From positions 7,958,292 to 8,022,291 of the forward strand of contig OZ005697.1 of assembly GCA_963930775.1 (NCBI GenBank): a DNA stretch of 64,000 nucleotides. The letters run 5' to 3'. The position numbers and the translations under genes were made by a program. Of the stretch, positions 1 to 12,927 are shown piece by piece. How positions within the stretch are numbered: the stretch's first letter is position 1; every line of letters begins with the position of its first letter. Under the pieces are notes generated by a model that was not told where the DNA came from, ran no database searches, and saw nothing but the letters and a program-made list of their open reading frames with translations. The DNA comes from Cliona cf. orientalis. Taxonomy: Eukaryota; Porifera; Demospongiae; Clionaida; Clionaidae.

Positions 1-561
1 TAATCATTAAACATGCTCATGCATGAGTGGTAATTCTGGATGGCTTGAACTGAGGTGAAATTTTTACGGATACGTTGGCTAATTATCCCTTCTGTAATAA
101 CCAACATAGTGATACATCATTGACTTACTTATTTGTAACTGGGTATCAGGCCAGCTTCACTGGAAGGAAGCCGTATTGTATGAAATGAGGGTATTATGAT
201 AATAAAATCTTGAAATTAGCTAGGTCTTGAAGAGGACCAGCTATTCATGAGAGTGAGAAATGGTTCTATATTAATTTTAAATGAAGATAAGGCTGTTAAT
301 TGTAAAAATTTAATTAGAGTTGAATGCATAATGTCATATTAGTATGCAGCTGCTATAATAAACCCAATACACAAAACTTGAGCCTAGCTTTAACGTAAAT
401 AGTCAACACAGTTCACTGTTCAATGCCTGCTTTGTGAAACTTTGCCTATAATAATTATAGCATTGCACAATGAATGTACGTCATGACATTATAAGCATAT
501 AGTATCCCAAGTCTCATTAAATTTTATATGATCTATCATGCAATGCAAGGCATATACAGTC
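1..561. other. intergenic, nothing recognised
   Basis: AT-rich flank upstream of the first receptor gene. I see no open frame with receptor features, no inverted repeat and no recognisable RNA gene. Confidence 0.5.
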
Positions 562-1628
562 ATGCCCTCTCTGAGTCTCAGTATCTCTGCTGTTTTTGTA
601 CTCAGCTTGACATTCTATTCTGGGTTTCATTGTGGAGGAGGTATTATCATTCAAATAGAATACCCTAGCTATAGCACATTGCGGCATTTATTATGATCCC
701 ATCAACTGTAGGTGAATGCAACTATTTATATGACACAGTTCCAGGGTCATCAAATGACACTACTTGTACTGTTGCTGAACTAAACACTGTCTATTTCTCC
801 TGTGTAGTCTATGACAGATGCAATAGCATCAACATACTATGGTACAAAAGCAGAAATGTAGGAGAGAGCATCGACCGAATTATTGGAACTCCAGAGCCAG
901 GTGGTAAATTTCAAATATTCACTGTACACATACCGGCAAATAATATCAGCAGTTTGGCTGGTTACTGCTCTACTGCATCTTTTCTAGTTATTAACAATTT
1001 TAATAATGCTAATGATCGTGGCTACTACTGGTGTCAGATTTTGGCCAATGGAAGTCTTTTATTGTCATCTCCACGTGGATATGTAGCATTGAAATTGGAA
1101 GGTGATCGTCCGTGTGGTAATGGTGATTTTAACTACTACTTGAGCCCACGTCTGTGTGCTGAGTATCCAATATTAACGGAACCAATTACCACTACCTCTA
1201 CTACAATGGTGCTAACATCAAAATCTACACAGAATGAATACAATGAATCGTATTCATTGAGAACCACCAATACTTCAAGTGGTACCACAGAAATTCTTAA
1301 TCCGGGGATGAGTGAAAAAGTTTTGCTATATGGAATAGCTATTGGAGTACCCTTCTCTGCTATTGTATTTACTGTACTCGCCATACTATTATGCTTGGTA
1401 GTCACATGGTACAAGAGACAGCAAAGCCAAAGTAAGTTGCCATGTTACATTATGTTTAGATTGGTATTTTATAGCCATATTATTATTAAATTTTTTATTG
1501 CAGACAATGCAATTAAACCTCAAAAAGTAGTTGAGCTGGAGTCAAGCACAGCAAAAGAAACTGTATCAAATCCACATTATCGAAAGATCACTCGTTTGTA
1601 TACTGATAATGATCCATGCAAAGTCTGA
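562..1628 (+). CDS. R1: V-type Ig membrane receptor with shortened tail
   Basis: Predicted 307-aa type I membrane protein from exons 562-640, 712-1431 and 1504-1628; both introns are phase 1 with GT-AG ends. Exon 1 begins at an ATG that opens a hydrophobic signal peptide (about 26 residues). Exon 2 holds the Ig V-like domain: early Cys residues, a Cys in strand B, the LWYKS strand-C Trp, and NDRGYYWCQ near residue 127, which fits the V-set D-x-G-x-Y-x-C pattern. A Thr/Ser-rich stalk and one membrane helix (about residues 229-259) follow. The tail is short and keeps one Y-x-x-I site (HYRKI). The tail frame closes at 1626-1628, although receptor-like tail sequence continues beyond, so the tail is probably truncated. 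The second intron is 72 nt, a multiple of three, and has no stop, so its retention would keep the frame. Ligand unknown. Confidence 0.72.
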
Positions 1629-1990
1629 AAGCGAGAAGTCAAACAAATTTCTACTGCTTATCCAAACAGTCATTCAGAACAGTATGAAGATGAGCAAGGT
1701 TATGCTATAGACCTTCTATTGATACTATACCCATGGAAAATAAAGATAACAACTTAATGAACAAGATTTTATTAGGCAGTGCGATGTATGGAAGCTGCAT
1801 TCAGTTGAACCAGAATGTGGCATATTCTCCAAGTAGAATCTGGTCTCAAAAGCAAGACTGTTCGGTAGCAGATCAAGAGATCAATCCTTTGTTCCAACGA
1901 AATCAGAAGAAAGTTGATACTACAAGAAACCCATCACCAGAGTATGCTGAAGTTGTAAGCAAGGAGAGGTACCAGCGAATAGGAATGTAG
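1629..1990 (+). pseudogene. decayed distal tail of R1
   Basis: After the R1 stop, the same frame runs on for about 40 codons with tyrosine-rich, tail-like composition. A second frame (1733-1990) then carries PSPEYAEVV and RYQRI, which closely match the PSPTYAEL region of the R3 tail. This is best read as the former R1 cytoplasmic tail, cut off by a stop codon and disturbed by a frameshift. An unrecognised splice event or an assembly error could also explain it. Confidence 0.5.
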
Positions 1991-2836
1991 GAGCAGCATT
2001 ACTATCATATATAGTACAAGCGGATACTACTATAGTTATATCATTGATGAGCTAAATTCATACTTTTTGTAGTATAGGGCTTGTTGATTCAGAATAATAA
2101 CTCTGTTTGCTTAAAACAGTACATGCAGCATCAATAGCGGCCCAAAATTTTATGTGCAACATACAACATGACTATAATTATTGATTACTAATTGTCATCC
2201 GCTGAGTTATATGGTTTCACTTTGAAAGCTTGCACCACATCAACATTTCCATTTCTGGTCAAAGATATGCAATCTAAACTGTTTTGATCAATGATATTAC
2301 ATGTGTTTCCACAGTCTGTTAGTTCCTGGCACAATTTTCAACTTCAGTATTTCCGAGTCGGGTAAAAATAATGTTTAGTTTGTCTAAATTTTGAATAGAC
2401 CACCATGTCATAGTCTTTAGCTTGTGAGGTCAATCATAAACTTTAATGGTACCCAAACCAACCTATAAAGTTTATCTTGCATGCAGTGCCATAAATACAA
2501 TGTCATGCAAATTAGGATTATGAAATCGAGACTATAGTCAGGTTAAAATAACACAGTTAGCTATATTGACTTGCAGTATGCTAGCTATCAATAACATGGT
2601 TGAGCATTCACAGCAAATTTTGTCGGTTTAATATCAACTTTAATATCTATACCTGGTTCTGATATCTTACAAGTTTTGATTATGGAGACAAAAATGATTG
2701 TGTACATAAACAGCATGCAATGCCTGTATAATAATATTATTATTATTGTACAGCTCAATTTTCACTCAAATAATATGTAACTGTAATGCATAGAGTCTGC
2801 CGCTGATTGAAGATTATCAAGCTACAATAAAAATTA
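1991..2836. other. intergenic R1-R2
   Basis: AT-rich spacer of about 850 bp. I see no gene, tandem repeat or clear inverted repeat. It should contain the R2 promoter, but no motif can be named with confidence. Confidence 0.4.
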
Positions 2837-4120
2837 ATGGCCAAGTGTTTACGACAAAGATCTCTTGAAATTCTTCTAGTCATTACTTGTATCCTGTTAT
2901 GCTGTGGAGCTCAGGATGAGCGTAAGTACTAGTGCATAATCAGAATTGATTAATCATTAGTAGCAGTGATATATGCCACACTATAACGTTATTGTTTAAT
3001 GTTCATTACACATCAGGTGAGTGCCACTATTGGTACAGGACATTTCCAGCAACTCCATCAGATTGCTTCAAAACTAATCGAACAACAACAGTGGGTCTAA
3101 TCTGTGAAGTTGAATACAGGGCTCTAAATAGCAGTGATGATATTATTGAAGTGAGGTGGTATAGGAGCAGAGATGAAGAAGCTACTGGAATAGCAGGGGA
3201 ACTCTTGAATGACACAAATAAGTACCAACAGTTTAGAGGCGATTCAAGACTAACAAATCAAACATTCATCAGGCTGTATTACCTAGGAATACTAAGATTC
3301 AATAGCAGTGATAGGGGATACTACTGGTGCCAAATGGTGGTCAACAATGAGTCATTGTCTCCATCTCCATATGGACACCTCAATGCCGGCTATCTCTGCT
3401 CTCTTCAAGATACTATCTGCTCCATACATCCACCCATTTGTGCACAGAATACTCATACACAATACATGGCATATGGAAATGGCAGTTATTGCAGTCTCCA
3501 AGAATTTCCTGCAGCTGTCACCAGTAGGACAGCATATAGAAATACACTGGTTTATGATACCTCACAGACCACTGACAAAAGGACATTAGCTGCAATATCT
3601 CCAACAATAAGCAGGGAGAGAGTGGGCTGTGATCAATCTCGTAGTCATATCTGTGCTGCTGGAATAGCATCAGGATTGGTTGTATTCATACTATCATCAT
3701 TGATGGTGATGGTATTGTGCTTTTTCTTCCTCCGAAAGAATAGAAGACATCAAGGTACATGCTAACACAACTTTGAACCACCTATTACCTTAAAATTATT
3801 GTTATTAACTTCATTGCATAGGAAATGTGAATCTTGATACAAAAGATGTTCAGTATGACAGTATTGAAATGGAAGAAGCCCAAACTGAAGAGATATCGGA
3901 GCCATACTACTCCGAAATCACACATAACAATAACAGTGATTCTGGATATACGATGAAGCCCAATATAAGCTACAGTACTTCACAAATCGCTGGCATCACC
4001 ATCAATATCAGTGGTCATGATCAATCATTGGCAAGGGTGTGCACATGTAAATCTTCAGTTGAAGCATCGGGTAAAATTGTAAAACAAAATCAATCATCAG
4101 ACTATGAAGATATACATTGA
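2837..4120 (+). CDS. R2: V-type Ig receptor with two ITIM motifs
   Basis: Predicted 373-aa protein from exons 2837-2921, 3017-3754 and 3822-4120 (introns 95 and 67 bp, both phase 1). The signal peptide is encoded in exon 1. The Ig domain starts at ECHYWYR, has the strand-B Cys (LICEVEYR), strand-C Trp (VRWYRS) and DRGYYWCQ near residue 126. A Cys-rich then Ser/Thr-rich stalk leads to a membrane helix at about 238-267. The 100-residue tail contains two strict ITIMs, VQYDSI and SDYEDI, plus YYSEI. In vertebrate receptors such motifs recruit SH2 phosphatases; that role here is inference. Closest relative in the window is R3. The last two-thirds of exon 3 lie in an exact tandem duplication with the following 463 bp. 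Confidence 0.82.
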
Positions 4121-4846
4121 CTATGAGCAAATCACAATATTAAGTTAACAAACACAGATTGGGAGTACAGACTTAGAAGACGAATACTAAGTACAGCATG
4201 CATTGTACATTGTGCTATAAATAACATGTAGACTTAAGCTCAGTTAATAATTATTATGACGAAAGTGGTGGTTGGTTAAAATTTTATATTTTATTGTAGC
4301 TTGACAATCGTTGGCATAATATGCACTCAGATATGAATTACTTATTAAGTTACATTTGTAGGTTTACCTGTTATACCTTTCCTCACATAACAATAACAGT
4401 GATTCTGGATATACGATGAAGCCCAATATAAGCTACAGTACTTCACAAATCGCTGGCATCACCATCAATATCAGTGGTCATGATCAATCATTGGCAAGGG
4501 TGTGCACATGTAAATCTTCAGTTGAAGCATCGGGTAAAATTGTAAAACAAAATCAATCATCAGACTATGAAGATATACATTGACTATGAGCAAATCACAA
4601 TATTAAGTTAACAAACACAGATTGGGAGTACAGACTTAGAAGACGAATACTAAGTACAGCATGCATTGTACATTGTGCTATAAATAACATGTAGACTTAA
4701 GCTCAGTTAATAATTATTATGACGAAAGTGGTGGTTGGTTAAAATTTTATATTTTATTGTAGCTTGACAATCGTTGGCATAATATGCACTCAGATATGAA
4801 TTACTTATTAAGTTACATTTGTAGGTTTACCTGTTATACCTTTCCT
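3921..4846 (+). repeat. exact 463-bp tandem duplication
   Basis: Segment 3921-4383 (end of the R2 coding exon plus 3' flank) is followed directly by a second copy at 4384-4846. I found no difference when comparing the two by eye. The second copy repeats the C-terminal codons without a usable upstream splice partner of its own. It is either a very recent duplication or an assembly artefact. Confidence 0.88.
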
Positions 4847-5089
4847 ATTATGTAAACAAAAGTGATTGTATACAAAAATATGTTCATAATAGCAATAATG
4901 TGTAAGCTGTTTCAAATGAAACTTTACTGAACATGTATGTGATGTTGCACTGAATTTGCTTATTGTGACCATACAATTTATACTGATAATATACATTTCC
5001 TATTTACGCGTTTTTGTACACAATCTTTTTTAGTAGAGTAGATGCTCGTAACATTGTTTCTATTAATAGAGAGGAGAATTGATAGAGCT

Positions 5090-5390
5090 TTATTATTGAA
5101 TTCACTGCTCTCCGGTATTCTTTCAATCTGACATCTATAGGTGCACTGCAGCTGCGGCAACACCTACATAGGCGAAAGAAACGGGAAGAACTCTAGATGT
5201 CAGGTTGAACGAATACCAGAGAGCAGTGAAGGTCAATAACAGTAGCAATGGAATTGCAGCACATGTGAACAGCACGTGACATTGACTGAAGCAATACTGA
5301 GGTCATGCATGATCAAGAGCGGAAATGGAAGATCAAAGAAGCGCTACATATACGTTCCTTCAAAGACTCCATGAATAAATCACCTGATTG
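5090..5390. mobile_element. Penelope-like element fragments (GIY-YIG endonuclease part), broken
   Basis: On the + strand from about 5147, short stretches resemble the GIY-YIG endonuclease region of Penelope-like retroelements (C-x-C-G-x-x-YIGE, then RLNEYQRAVK, then WKIKEALHIR). Just upstream, about 5090-5146, the minus strand shows a matching RLKEYRRAV piece, so two fragments lie head to head. Old and broken, with no intact frame; no reverse transcriptase part is seen. Confidence 0.6.
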
Positions 5391-5712
5391 ATAATTATTC
5401 ATTAATTACATCATAATACATCATAATTTACATACTGTATCTGTTAACTATTCTTGATTTATGCTCAGTATAGTGTGTACAGCTAAAGAAGGATCTTGTG
5501 TCCAAAACGTACTGGATTGTTGTTGATTATAGAAGAACTATGTTAATAATTGAGCTCTATCAGTTATCCTTTCTACAATCGTTTATTGTTTACATAATAT
5601 TAGTTTTAACATCATAACAGGTAGGTAAACCTACAAATGTAGGTACACAGTTTGTATCTGAATGATACAATCTGATTGTACATGTGGCAAATGATTGTCA
5701 AGCTGCAATAAA

Positions 5713-7567
5713 ATGGTGGAGTGTTTGCAACAAAGATATTATTACGATGTTCTTCTAGTCATTACTTGTTGTATCCTATTCTGCTATGGAACTCAGGATC
5801 AACGTAAGTCACCAGATTAGATATTCATTAGTAGCAATGGCATCATTCTACTATTCATTTATTAAACATCAGGCGAGTGTCACTATTGGTACAGAAGATT
5901 TCCAGCAACTCCATCAGATTGCCTCAAAACTAATCAAACAACAACAGTGAGTCTAATCTGTGAAATTGAATACAGGGCTCTAAATAGCAGTGATGATAAT
6001 ATTGAAGTGAGATGGTATAGAAGCACTGATGAAGAAACTGCTGGAATAGCAGGAGAACGAGTCTTGAATGATGCAAATAAGTACCGGCAGTTTAGAGGTG
6101 ATCCAAGACTAACAAACCAAACAACCATCAGGCCATATACGCTAGGAATACTAAGATTCAATAGCAGTGATAGAGGGTACTACTGGTGCCAAATGGTGGT
6201 CAACAATGAACCATTATCTCCGTCTCCATATGGATATATTTCTAAACCATGTTCTTTTCTAGATTTTATGTGTGTCAAAGATCCGCCACTTTGTGCACAT
6301 AACAATATGAGTGTACAATATATTGTATACTCAAATGGAAGCAACTGTTCATTACATGTAGAAGATAGCATTCTTCTCCCTACAACAACCACCACTGTGA
6401 CATCCCAAATGGTCCCAGTGTCTAGCATTCTCCCTACTATGATAACCACCATGTCCCGAACGCTTTCAGTGCCTAGTATTCCCACTGCAGAGATCGCTTC
6501 CACCATAGTTGTTTTAATAATTCTAATATCGCTCGCAATATTACTCATATTGAGCATTGTTTACTTCAAGAAGTATAAGAGTCAGGGTAAGCCAATTACT
6601 TTGGTAAGTACCATAATAACTATGATACATTTTATTATTAGGTAAAAAACCTGATTTAATCATCCACCACTGTGCAAAGATAGAACTCGAAGAATGTAAT
6701 GAAGCCAATGATATCTCAAACCCTCATTATACTGAGGTTAGAATTGCTACTGATCAGAGCCACTTACCTCCCATGCATAAAGAAACTACAGTTGCAAATG
6801 ATTCATCAGAAATGGGTGACAGTGGCTTGTCAAAAACTGAACATGGTAGTAATACATCAACCCAAGAGCATCCACATTCTGAGGCAGATCAAATAGCACA
6901 GATAAACAACAACTCTAGTGATCAAACCGAGAGCCAAGACTCACATAAGATTCAAACAGAGACAGACGTATCATCTGAGTATGCTGTTGTTGATAAAAGT
7001 AAAAAAATTTCAAGGTTACAGAGTAATGGAAGTACTGCCACAAGAGCTGATTCAGCAATGGAGAATGATCATTATGATAAGTTGAAACAAGACAGGCCTG
7101 CTAAACCCTCAGTCGCTAGTGAAGAAGGTAAAGATCAAGTAAGAGAAAAGAGTCCTTCACCAACGTATGCAGAATTATCAGTAAGGGAGAAAATTCCGAA
7201 GGTCTCAAAATATCTAATAGAAGTGAAAGTACAACAGAAGAATTATGAATTAGAGTCACATGAGTATGCAAGTATGGATCAAGAGGTCACAAAAGAAGAG
7301 CCTGAAGAGGTAGAACAGCATTATTACTACACTTTAGAAAATCCTGAAGAGAGTTGTAGTGATAGCAACGGGAAGAAAGAAATTATTAATACTGGTGAAA
7401 ATAAATACGACATGCTGCAGCAGTTCCACCATCTTATTATACACGATAAATCCGTTGCCCCTAACACAGATGAAGAGGCTGAGCTTGCTGCCACAGTAAA
7501 GGAAATAAATGCAACCCCGCTTGATTCACACCCAGAAGAAGCATATACTGACAAAGCTAACTCTTAA
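5713..7567 (+). CDS. R3: V-type Ig receptor with long multi-tyrosine tail
   Basis: Predicted 576-aa protein from exons 5713-5803, 5873-6586 and 6642-7567 (introns 69 and 55 bp, phase 1). Signal peptide and Ig domain are closely related to R2 (ECHYWYR start, VRWYRS, DRGYYWCQ near residue 129). A Thr-rich stalk and a membrane helix at about 234-263 follow. The tail, about 310 residues, is acidic and hydrophilic and carries one strict ITIM (SEYAVV) plus HYTEV, HYDKL, TYAEL, YYTL and KYDML, so it could offer many SH2 docking sites. R2 and R3 thus have similar ectodomains but unrelated tail lengths, pointing to tail exon exchange or loss. Confidence 0.82.
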
Positions 7568-8751
7568 GGTGTGATTTCAGGAAGTACACATAATTACGTA
7601 GAATTGGTGCATTAATTTTTAGCGTATTGATCATAAGTTGTTGATGTGTTCCACAAGAGAGTGCATGTGTGTACAATTCCTTGAAATGTGTTTACTGCTA
7701 AAGCCAGTGCTGTGTTGAATAATAATTGTAAGCTTAGGTTCTTGTTTCCTGTGTTGTGAATTGAAGATTATTCACGTATTTATTCAGTTTGTATACGAAA
7801 AACTATGAAAGCTACACATAACTGATCAACTGTGAAAGTGTAATCAGCACCAGTATGTCGACGTAGGGAATAGACACTGTCAACAGTGTATATGCATTGT
7901 ATAAACTGTCCCATGCTTGTATAACAAACAGGTGGTACATAAATCTAGACAATATGCTCCAGCTATTATTGTGTAAAATCATGATGTTACTGTAACACTG
8001 CAGTTATGGTATGTGCTACTATTTAATTTGATGTTTCACAGGTATTGATACATCAACTATAATAATAATTCACACTGATGTTAAGGCTAGTGTGGCGGTG
8101 ATGATATTAGGATAAAATCTCTCACAAATTGATACCCTTATTACATTTTCGTATCTTTGTGCGGAATTGTACATATTAATGAGCTAAACTTGATGGCTGA
8201 AGCATCTATTTGAGCACCACAGGCAGCTTAAGTCATCATTGTATGCATGCCAAAATAGTATTGACTACCCAAATATGAACCAGTATTCCCAGGTTATAGC
8301 TATAGATATGATTGTGCTAGTAGGGCAGGATAATCATCAGATCTATAAATCTATGACTCATGCATGATCAATCAAGATACCTGTAGCCTGCTACCTTATG
8401 GGAGACATACAGTCAAATGACACAATTACGTCATGATACTGAAGTCACGTTCATATGGGAATAAGTGGGTGTTCATGCAGACAATGGAAGGCATATTCAT
8501 CAGTTGACATAGACTAATCTTACACCGTGATCAGTTTATTCATGGCATGAATATTCCAAAATGCATGATCTAGACCACACACTATTCGAATTATTCACCA
8601 ATCATGCCTGCACCAAAAGTCCCCGTTCACCTTTAAACTGATAGTCGACCAACACTGTGGACCAATCTAAGGGGGACGTTAGCCTGCTACATGTAGGTCC
8701 TGGATAGTAATATTATCAAAGTTACTGCTGTTGCTGATATCGTACTCATAA
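7568..8751. other. intergenic R3-R4
   Basis: Spacer of about 1.2 kb, AT-rich, without open frames of receptor type. No repeat with clear ends was seen. Confidence 0.4.
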
Positions 8752-10385
8752 ATGTGGTTCATCAGAGCCTTAGTATCAGCATTTTGCCTCGCTGTGGTGA
8801 CGGGATTCAATTGCTCAAGTGAGTTACCATTATTAGTATGCTTGGCATTACAATTATTCAAACAATCTATGTGATCAAGTTTAAATTTCTTCTACAGATC
8901 AGTGTTGTTATTACTATCATGGTGTACCAGCAAATGTCACCTCAATGCAATGCAATCCTGATGGCAATATCGTAAACTGGGAGTGCCAAGTCTACAGCCC
9001 CCATGATCCAGGCTCTAACCTTTCTGTGAAATGGTACAGGAGTGTGTCAGTGGTGTCAGTTAGAGAGGAAGGAGAATTGATAACTGAAAGGAAGGGAGGA
9101 AGGTACACTTTCTCAGTTACACGTGCTACATCACCTGTCAACGACAGCCAGATGATAGTCAATGGTCTGTTTTTGGACCTCTTTCAGCTTACAATCCACA
9201 ACTACAACAGCAGCATTGATGGTGGTTACTACTGGTGCCAAATGGTGATCAACGACACTATCTGCCTGCAGCCATCAGATATTGGACGCATACCACCAAG
9301 CTCTGATCCAACGAGGAGCTGCTCGTTCAATTCATTCGCTTTTGTTGACTTTGAGATGCCACGGGTGTGCGCTATAAGGTCATCATGCACAAGGGAAGTA
9401 ATGATCACTGATTCGGCAACAAGTACACCAAGCCAGGGACAAACAGCAAGCTCAAGTCTTGGCACAACTTTTACAGCTAGTAATGCAGATATTGAGTCAG
9501 AATCTGGGGCAATGGCTGTGGCACTCTATGCTGTCATTGGAGTACTAGTGTTCGTCATTGCTATCCTTTTGATAATTATTGTGGGCTTCGTTGTGCACAC
9601 TCTCCGAAATCACAGCCTGAGGGTGTATGAGGTGAAACAGCAACGTAAGTGATCTTTATCCATGCACTTGTAGCTAGTGTCTCACAGTACCTAGCAGCTG
9701 CATGTGTTTATTTTGCAATTAATTCTTATATAGGTGATCATGAGCTCAGAGCTGTAAAGGATCCAAGTCCTCGCCCAGTGTCTGAAGTACATAATCAGTT
9801 CACTCAAACTGGTGATGATGACACAGCATTAGAGGTCGCTCACAGATCAGGTAAGCAGGATCATACATGTGCCTAAATACAGTAGTAGGACCTGGGAAAC
9901 GCATGACATTGTTGATGCAATGTAGCTAATTATTTGAATTACCAACAGAGTGGACGGATACACTTCCAAGTGCACGCCCAGTCAAGGAAGGAGTACCTCC
10001 TCCAGATAGCAGTCCTCCCCTCCCCCCGGCAAGTACACACCACCCTGTCCATCCAGGAGTACCCCCTCCAGATAGCAGTCCTCCCCTTCCTCCTACAACT
10101 CCAGATCCCACAGATACCACTGATACTACTGATACCACTAAGCCTTCAGAACTGATGAATGAAAATGCAAAACAGCTTTCTCGCTTGTCTTCAAACAATG
10201 GATACGCTCATCCACAGCCACTCTCGAAGTCTCGAGGTGGTGCCAAATCATCTCCAGCCTTGGTGGGGAACACAAAGTATCAAGATATCCGACTTAGCCG
10301 GCTCAATTATGAACATATGTACAGTGTGGCTACTAACTCAAAGAGAAACCCAAATTATGTTAATGTACCTAATAGTAAAAGTTAA
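8752..10385 (+). CDS. R4: V-type Ig receptor with proline-rich, Grb2-like tail motifs
   Basis: Predicted 455-aa protein from exons 8752-8818, 8898-9644, 9734-9850 and 9949-10385, all junctions phase 1. Signal peptide in exon 1; exon 2 begins with the family's NQCCYYY and has the strand-C Trp (VKWYRS), GGYYWCQ and a membrane helix at about 225-256. It groups with type B by its start and WYRS/WYK region. The last exon contains two copies of PPPDSSPPLPP (SH3-ligand type), a short Asp/Thr repeat, KYQDI, NYEHMY and a terminal NYVNV whose Y-x-N form suits Grb2-type SH2 domains. It has no strict ITIM. The tail therefore looks more adaptor-recruiting than inhibitory (inference). A partial copy of the last exon lies at 42615-42845. 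Confidence 0.82.
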
Positions 10386-10488
10386 TAGTTATATATTACA
10401 TCAATAATGTAGTATGTTGAAACATCCAATTTTGGATTTTACTATGCTATCTCAAATAATTTTGTAAACTCATAATGATATTGTATAC

Positions 10489-10494
10489 AATAAA
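10489..10494 (+). terminator. candidate polyadenylation signal of R4
   Basis: AATAAA about 100 bp after the R4 stop codon, on the sense strand, in AT-rich sequence. Position is typical for a 3' UTR; cleavage is unproven. Confidence 0.45.
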
Positions 10495-10684
10495 CTAAAA
10501 AATTAGTACAAATTTACACTCCTGTTGTAGTTTATTATAATTCTGGTCGAGAGTATTAGTATAAATAGTTGTCTGATACACGTGACAGACATACATCCTG
10601 TCAATTAAATCTAGTTCTTATACCTATATTATAGTCATTTTCGTGTATTTTGTGTTGACATTCTATGTATATTCTGGCATTAAG

Positions 10685-12453
10685 ATGACACCTTTATGTC
10701 TTATTCTGCTGCTTTTTGCACTTAAGGTTTGGTCAAGAACAGAAAATAGTGGTATGTTAGTAGATCAAGTAGCTATTAAGAAATTCTGTATGTTTTTCTA
10801 TCATTACCTCCATCATCATTAATTTTAGATCAATGCTGCTATTTCTATGCATCAGCTCCACACAATGATAGCAATTGTATCCCAGAAGGTGATCAACTAC
10901 CGCTCAACTGTATCATTCACAATCCTCGTGATGCTTTCACTAACTTATCAGTACGATGGTTTAGAAGCAGAGATATGAATGTAGATGCTGAAGACATTGC
11001 TGACATCCAGAGCACATGTAGAATACATATTTAGTCGTTATAATCCAAGAATGACAAGCCTACAAACGAACTGTACTCTAGGCAAATTATATGGAGATAC
11101 ATTTTCCTTGATCATAGACAACTTCACCCCCGATAAGAATGGCTACTACTGGTGTCAAATTCTTGTTAATAATTCCTTCACATAGCCGTCACGACGTGCA
11201 TGGTTCTATGCAGTAGGTAACAATTCATGTGTACGACAAGACCCATACTTTAGATCTGCACATGATCAAGCTCAATGTGCATTTGTATCAGCAGGTAAGC
11301 CTCCTTCAACCATTTTTTGACTATTATTACTCCATCAGATGATACAATTACTGAAATAACTGGTGCATCACTAGCAACTACTACTTTATTGGATGACAAC
11401 ACAGCACCTTTAACAACTGCAATGTCAACAGCCCATGTAGTTGTGACTAACAACACACTTAATAATACAGAGATGCCAGATAATGCTGCAACAAGCCCAG
11501 AACCAATTTCATATGCTGTCGGGATTTTGGCTGTTCTTGTGTTAATAATGGGAGTTTTCATGATAGTGATGCTGATACTGTATGTACACAAAGAGAAGCA
11601 GAGGAATAGTGAGACCAATTATGAAATAATTTATTATAATTAACATGGATTTCTAATATCCATGGGTATGCATGGAAAGTACTTTACAACTTCAGGTTTA
11701 TTTAGCCTAAACAGCTAATAGTATTTGCAATTGCATTTTTGGCACCTAGCTATCTCTTGAAGTTTCATGCATTGCAATTACTTTGGTTGTTTTTTTATGC
11801 AAGATGAAGACCCTACAAGCAAACTTGTAACTTTCGATGACGGAAAATATTGTGGTGGTTCTGCAATAGTTCCTAAACGGGGAGAAAAAGTACAACCAGG
11901 AAAGCACAGAGTTGAATGTAAATCCAATGAGAAGTTGCAAACTATGCACGATGCTTTTAAATCATCACTAGAGGAAACATCACATGTTGATATGAATACT
12001 GATCTAGAGCTGTTAGATCATGAACAACATACTCAAGTCTACATCAGTGCAAAAAAAATATAGCAACCCAGAGTGCGAGTCAGAAGATAATAACACAGCC
12101 AAGGATCATAGAAAAACAAGAGACACTAAAACTTTAATCAATGAAAGAAAGATGGGAATAGTATCACAGTGTTGCAAAATTCTGAACCAGTTTATCATCA
12201 GCCCAACAACACACAGGGTGGCAAGCCCACTGGCAAACAACCTGTTTTCGATGATGAAGCTTATGAAATACATGCACAAGCTTCTAAACGTCCTAGAACA
12301 GTTGCACAAATAAGGATGGAATCTAAACCCCATTTTGTTACCTCCACAGTGAAGGAGGAAATATCAACAGTACCATATTATTGTATCAAAAATCATACTC
12401 AAAATGCAACTATAGATACACATTTCTACCACAGTCTTGAAAAAACAAACTAG
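10685..12453 (+). pseudogene. R5: broken type A Ig receptor
   Basis: Signal-peptide exon 10685-10751 and Ig exon 10829-11294, starting DQCCYFYASAPHND and ending in the family GYYWCQ. Stalk and membrane exon about 11339-11608, and tail sequence 11804-12453 matching the A1 tail (EPVY, FDDEAYE, HFYHSLE). The Ig frame shifts near 11020-11030, and a stop codon follows the NNSFT stretch at about 11185. The tail needs at least two further frame changes, one at a run of A near 12050. The stalk is joined by a possible 44-bp intron. Clearly a dead or dying member, with closest ectodomain A3. A piece of its 3' end recurs at 41764-42115. Confidence 0.78.
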
Positions 12454-12927
12454 CTTAAGATTACCACCATTCAGTAATTCACAGCACTCAACGCAATCCA
12501 ACAATTATTATTAAGTTAAACTGTTTTTCTCTGATAGCTTTGCGCCTATGCAGCCTATACACTCTCATAATTGGTCATGGTATATTTTTGACAGAAACCT
12601 ATTTCAAATTAACCTGTGCATGTACAAATGGCTACATCTTTCCTATCCGTACACATAATATTATTAACTCATCTAAACACTACTTTTCATATACTTGGGT
12701 GACACTTTGTAGTTGACTTGCATTATAATGAAATGAAAGAATTGTTATCATCATCATCATTGTGGTATAATTCATTCCTAGTGGTGGCAATTGCAAGGCT
12801 AGTAGTATTGGAATTCTGTGTCATGAGCAAAGTTAGTAGTGTATGCTAACGTTTACTTCCTGTCTGGAAGTGTAATGAGTTACATATCTGGGCTTATAGC
12901 AGTTACATGCATGTTTTTGAGATCTAG
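12454..12927. other. intergenic R5-A1
   Basis: AT-rich spacer with no recognised element; the 5' part retains R5 3' flank sequence shared with 42010-42115. Confidence 0.35.

Noticed and set aside
1136-1414. Minus-strand frame inside R1
   Set aside because: Shadow of the coding strand; similar shadows occur opposite the stalk and helix of other receptors.
1432-1503. R1 intron as coding sequence
   Set aside because: It is in frame and open, but has GT-AG ends at the same phase-1 position as in all relatives, so it was treated as an intron.
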